The translations under genes were made by a program, and so were the position numbers. From an uncultured bacterium (GTDB lineage Bacteria; Cyanobacteriota; Vampirovibrionia; Gastranaerophilales; Gastranaerophilaceae): 6,555 bases of DNA. Below the pieces are notes generated by a model. It was not told the DNA's origin. It ran no database searches and saw only the letters and a list, made by a program, of their open reading frames with translations. Below, one piece after another: positions 4,512-6,555 of this stretch. Position 1 is the stretch's first letter, and every line of letters starts with the position of its first letter. The stretch spans positions 1-6,555 of the forward strand of contig CASECH010000129.1 of NCBI GenBank assembly GCA_949286405.1, written 5' to 3'.

Positions 4512-6555
4512 TTATTCAGAACATCCAAATGCAATAGTAACGTGTTCTCTTGGATTTACTGCAGATATTTTGTATCCGCGAGGGTCAACAAGGTAAGCAA
4601 TTTCGTCGCCTGTAGTTTGGAATAATCCCATAGTACCTGATAAAGCAGTTCTTGTTACATCCACTGGAGCCTTAACTGTTTCCCATAGACCATCACCTAA
4701 ACTACGAGCAGCAGCACCAAATTGTCCTTGGAATGCATGACCTAGCATATAACCTGCATCGTTAGATACGTTTTCAGCTGCGTTACCAACGTTTGTAATG
4801 ATACCGCCGACTGTTCTACCTGTGATACCTATCATTGAACCTGCTAATGTAAATGGCATTTCAACAAGTCTTGCTACAGGGTTTACTTGTTTAGACTTAT
4901 TAACTTGTGCTTGTAATATTTGTTTTGGCAAGTTAGCTTTGCAATCACCATTTTTAATAGATGTGAATGAAAGTTTTAATGCACCTTTATCACAGCCTGA
5001 AGGTCTGATTACTTCAACAACTTGACCTGTTACTGTTGAACCGCAAGGGTAAGTTACACCGTTGATTGTAACATCTTCAAGAGTTTTTGCTCTGAAGTAT
5101 TGACCAACGTGTGAAGATTTTGCAGTTAATTGGTCAATCATAGCTAATTGTAATGTAGGTATTTTAACAATTTCTTCGTTTTCTACAAAAGCTTTTTTAT
5201 CTACAGGGCAAGCAGGACAAATGTTATTTGCTGTTTTTGGATTTGTATCATAGCCAAGAGCTACACGTACAGTTTGCATCATTGCTGCGACGTCAGCACG
5301 GCTTGCTTCTTTGTTAGGCATAATCATATTTGGGTTAGGGCTGTCTTTTAAAGCACCATTTTCAAGTGATTTTGCAACAGGAATTCTTGCCCAATTTGGT
5401 ACAGAACCTCCATCTGCGTATTTACTTAGGATTTCATCTGCTTTACATTGGTCGATATCACAAGTCATACCTTTAGCAATTGTAGATAATGCTTCAACCC
5501 TTGTTACAGGATGGTTTGGTTCAAATTTTCCGTTAGGGTAGCCTGCAAGTAAGTCTTCATCAACTGCTTTTGCAATTGCAGGGTTTGCCCAGTTGCTTGT
5601 AGGTACGTCTTTGAATAGGTTTTCTCTAGGCATATCACATTTGTCTAAGTTGAAACCTTTTACAAGCATTGTTGCGAATTCTGCACGTGTAATATTTCTA
5701 TTTGGTTTGAAATATCCGTCAGGGTAGCCCACTACAACATTGTTTGTTGCTAATTTGTCGATATCACATGCTGCCCAGAAGTTTTGTGGTACATCGGGAA
5801 AAGAGCATCCGCCTAAATTTGCAGCTGCACCTGTCATGTTATTGTTATTTGCCATATTAGGTATTTCATATGGTACGAAAGATTTTTTTATTGCTTCTAT
5901 TGAATTTGATGATTGAAAATCAATAGGACAATTATTTCCGTCCATTAATCTTTCATTTCTATCAATAGGAATACCGTTATGTCTTGTAGGTGATTCGTTT
6001 AGACAAGGCATTTGTGTTGCAGCACCAGTTACTTGACCTTCTGATGAAACTGCTACACCACTAATGTTAGAAGATAGTGTGTTTTGTTGGCTAAGAATAC
6101 CTGTTTCAGAAGAAAGAATTGAGCTTGCAGGTTTTCCTACATAGTTGTTTGTACCATAGATTGCATTAGGATAGCCATATACTTGTCGCATATCTTGTTT
6201 GTCAGGTTTTCCTGTACCAGGACAAATTGCACATGCCGGTTCTGCAGGTTCATCACAGCTTATTTCATCTGGGCATCCGCAGTCTGATTTTTGTTTTTCA
6301 CAAGGATCACATGGAGTATCACATGGATCTTGCTTTTGACAGTCGCAATCTGGTAATGCTTTTTTGCATTTTGAACAAGTATTAGGTTTTGCAGTTTCAC
6401 ACGGGCATGCAGGGCCTGTTACAACCGGTAAAGGTTCAGCACATGGTGCCGGTTGTTCCGGTTGTTCACATGGGCAAGCCGCCATTGCTTGATTCAAGGA
6501 ACACGTTGCTATTCCAACGGCAATTGCAGCTGCCACAGTAAGTTTTTTAATAGTC
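4512..6555 (-). CDS. Secreted cysteine-rich protein with three SLH domains (partial, start beyond right edge)
   Basis: A large exported cell-envelope protein. Numbering is from the GTG at 6536 (674 residues). The frame stays open upstream to the edge and reads TIKKLTVAAAIAVGIATCSL, a signal peptide whose charged part is lost if GTG is taken as start. GTG also lacks a ribosome site, so the real start is probably just outside the window. Cleavage is likely after AMA (17-19). Residues 21-105 hold 17 Cys with many Pro, Asp and Lys (CSKCKK, DCDC, PCDPCE, DCGC). Residues 106-240 are a low-complexity Asn/Ser/Gly linker. Three SLH modules follow, about 246-296, 308-357 and 373-430, each with a D/W-rich front; TRAE, TRVE and SRAD occupy the TRAE position. 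SLH modules usually bind secondary cell-wall polymers or peptidoglycan. Residues 458-540 look like a small beta domain (INGVTYPCGSTVTGQVVEVI). Residues 560-640 are Gly-rich helices with GxxxG spacing. It ends GCSE with tandem TAA stops. The exact role, S-layer or envelope anchor, is inferred. Confidence 0.88.
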   Translation of the reverse strand, partial: TIKKLTVAAAIAVGIATCSLNQAMAACPCEQPEQPAPCAEPLPVVTGPACPCETAKPNTCSKCKKALPDCDCQKQDPCDTPCDPCEKQKSDCGCPDEISCDEPAEPACAICPGTGKPDKQDMRQVYGYPNAIYGTNNYVGKPASSILSSETGILSQQNTLSSNISGVAVSSEGQVTGAATQMPCLNESPTRHNGIPIDRNERLMDGNNCPIDFQSSNSIEAIKKSFVPYEIPNMANNNNMTGAAANLGGCSFPDVPQNFWAACDIDKLATNNVVVGYPDGYFKPNRNITRAEFATMLVKGFNLDKCDMPRENLFKDVPTSNWANPAIAKAVDEDLLAGYPNGKFEPNHPVTRVEALSTIAKGMTCDIDQCKADEILSKYADGGSVPNWARIPVAKSLENGALKDSPNPNMIMPNKEASRADVAAMMQTVRVALGYDTNPKTANNICPACPVDKKAFVENEEIVKIPTLQLAMIDQLTAKSSHVGQYFRAKTLEDVTINGVTYPCGSTVTGQVVEVIRPSGCDKGALKLSFTSIKNGDCKANLPKQILQAQVNKSKQVNPVARLVEMPFTLAGSMIGITGRTVGGIITNVGNAAENVSNDAGYMLGHAFQGQFGAAARSLGDGLWETVKAPVDVTRTALSGTMGLFQTTGDEIAYLVDPRGYKISAVNPREHVTIAFGCSE

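Noticed and set aside
4798..5541. Two plus-strand open frames (4798-5025 and 5311-5541)
   Set aside because: Both are antisense to the SLH gene. The second lies opposite clear SLH motifs and the first opposite its C-terminal half; neither has a ribosome site.

Overview
The window is AT-rich bacterial chromosome with short gaps and ordinary housekeeping genes mixed with lineage-specific ones. No tRNA, rRNA, CRISPR array, insertion sequence or phage gene is visible. The organism cannot be named from the sequence alone. Low GC, AUA/AAA-rich codon use, a secreted protein with three S-layer homology (SLH) modules and generic signal peptides would suit a host-associated, AT-rich lineage, such as the non-photosynthetic cyanobacterial relatives (Gastranaerophilales/Vampirovibrionia) or a Bacillota-like bacterium. 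The first of these is a guess.

Left part, 1-1224: a leftward two-gene operon. A small secreted protein, possibly NTF2-like, comes first. It is followed 12 nt later by aroC (chorismate synthase), which starts at TTG and runs off the left edge. The aroC ribosome binding site overlaps the stop codon of the secreted gene. A near-consensus promoter drives this operon, and its -35 box is the same DNA, read on the other strand, as the -35 box of the promoter for the rightward xer gene.

Middle, 1225-4407: rightward genes. First is a XerC/XerD-type tyrosine recombinase with all catalytic residues. Next is a divergent dethiobiotin-synthetase-fold protein whose P-loop and VEGAGG-like motif are altered. 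After a gap of about 105 bp with a weak terminator and promoter-like boxes comes a tight three-gene unit: a 56-residue charged small protein, a 166-residue helical protein of unknown function, and prmC (release-factor glutamine methyltransferase). The first two are 2 nt apart and the last two overlap by 35 nt.

Right part, 4408-6555: a strong hairpin with a T-tract on the minus strand ends a long leftward gene. That gene encodes a secreted, very cysteine-rich SLH-domain protein whose true start lies beyond the right edge. The GTG at 6536 is probably internal to its signal peptide.

Nothing here is clearly a new defence or mobile system. The points most worth a second look are the shared -35 divergent promoter with a possibly leaderless xer transcript, the altered BioD-like protein, the small gene plus unknown gene welded to prmC, and the 17-cysteine leader of the SLH protein.
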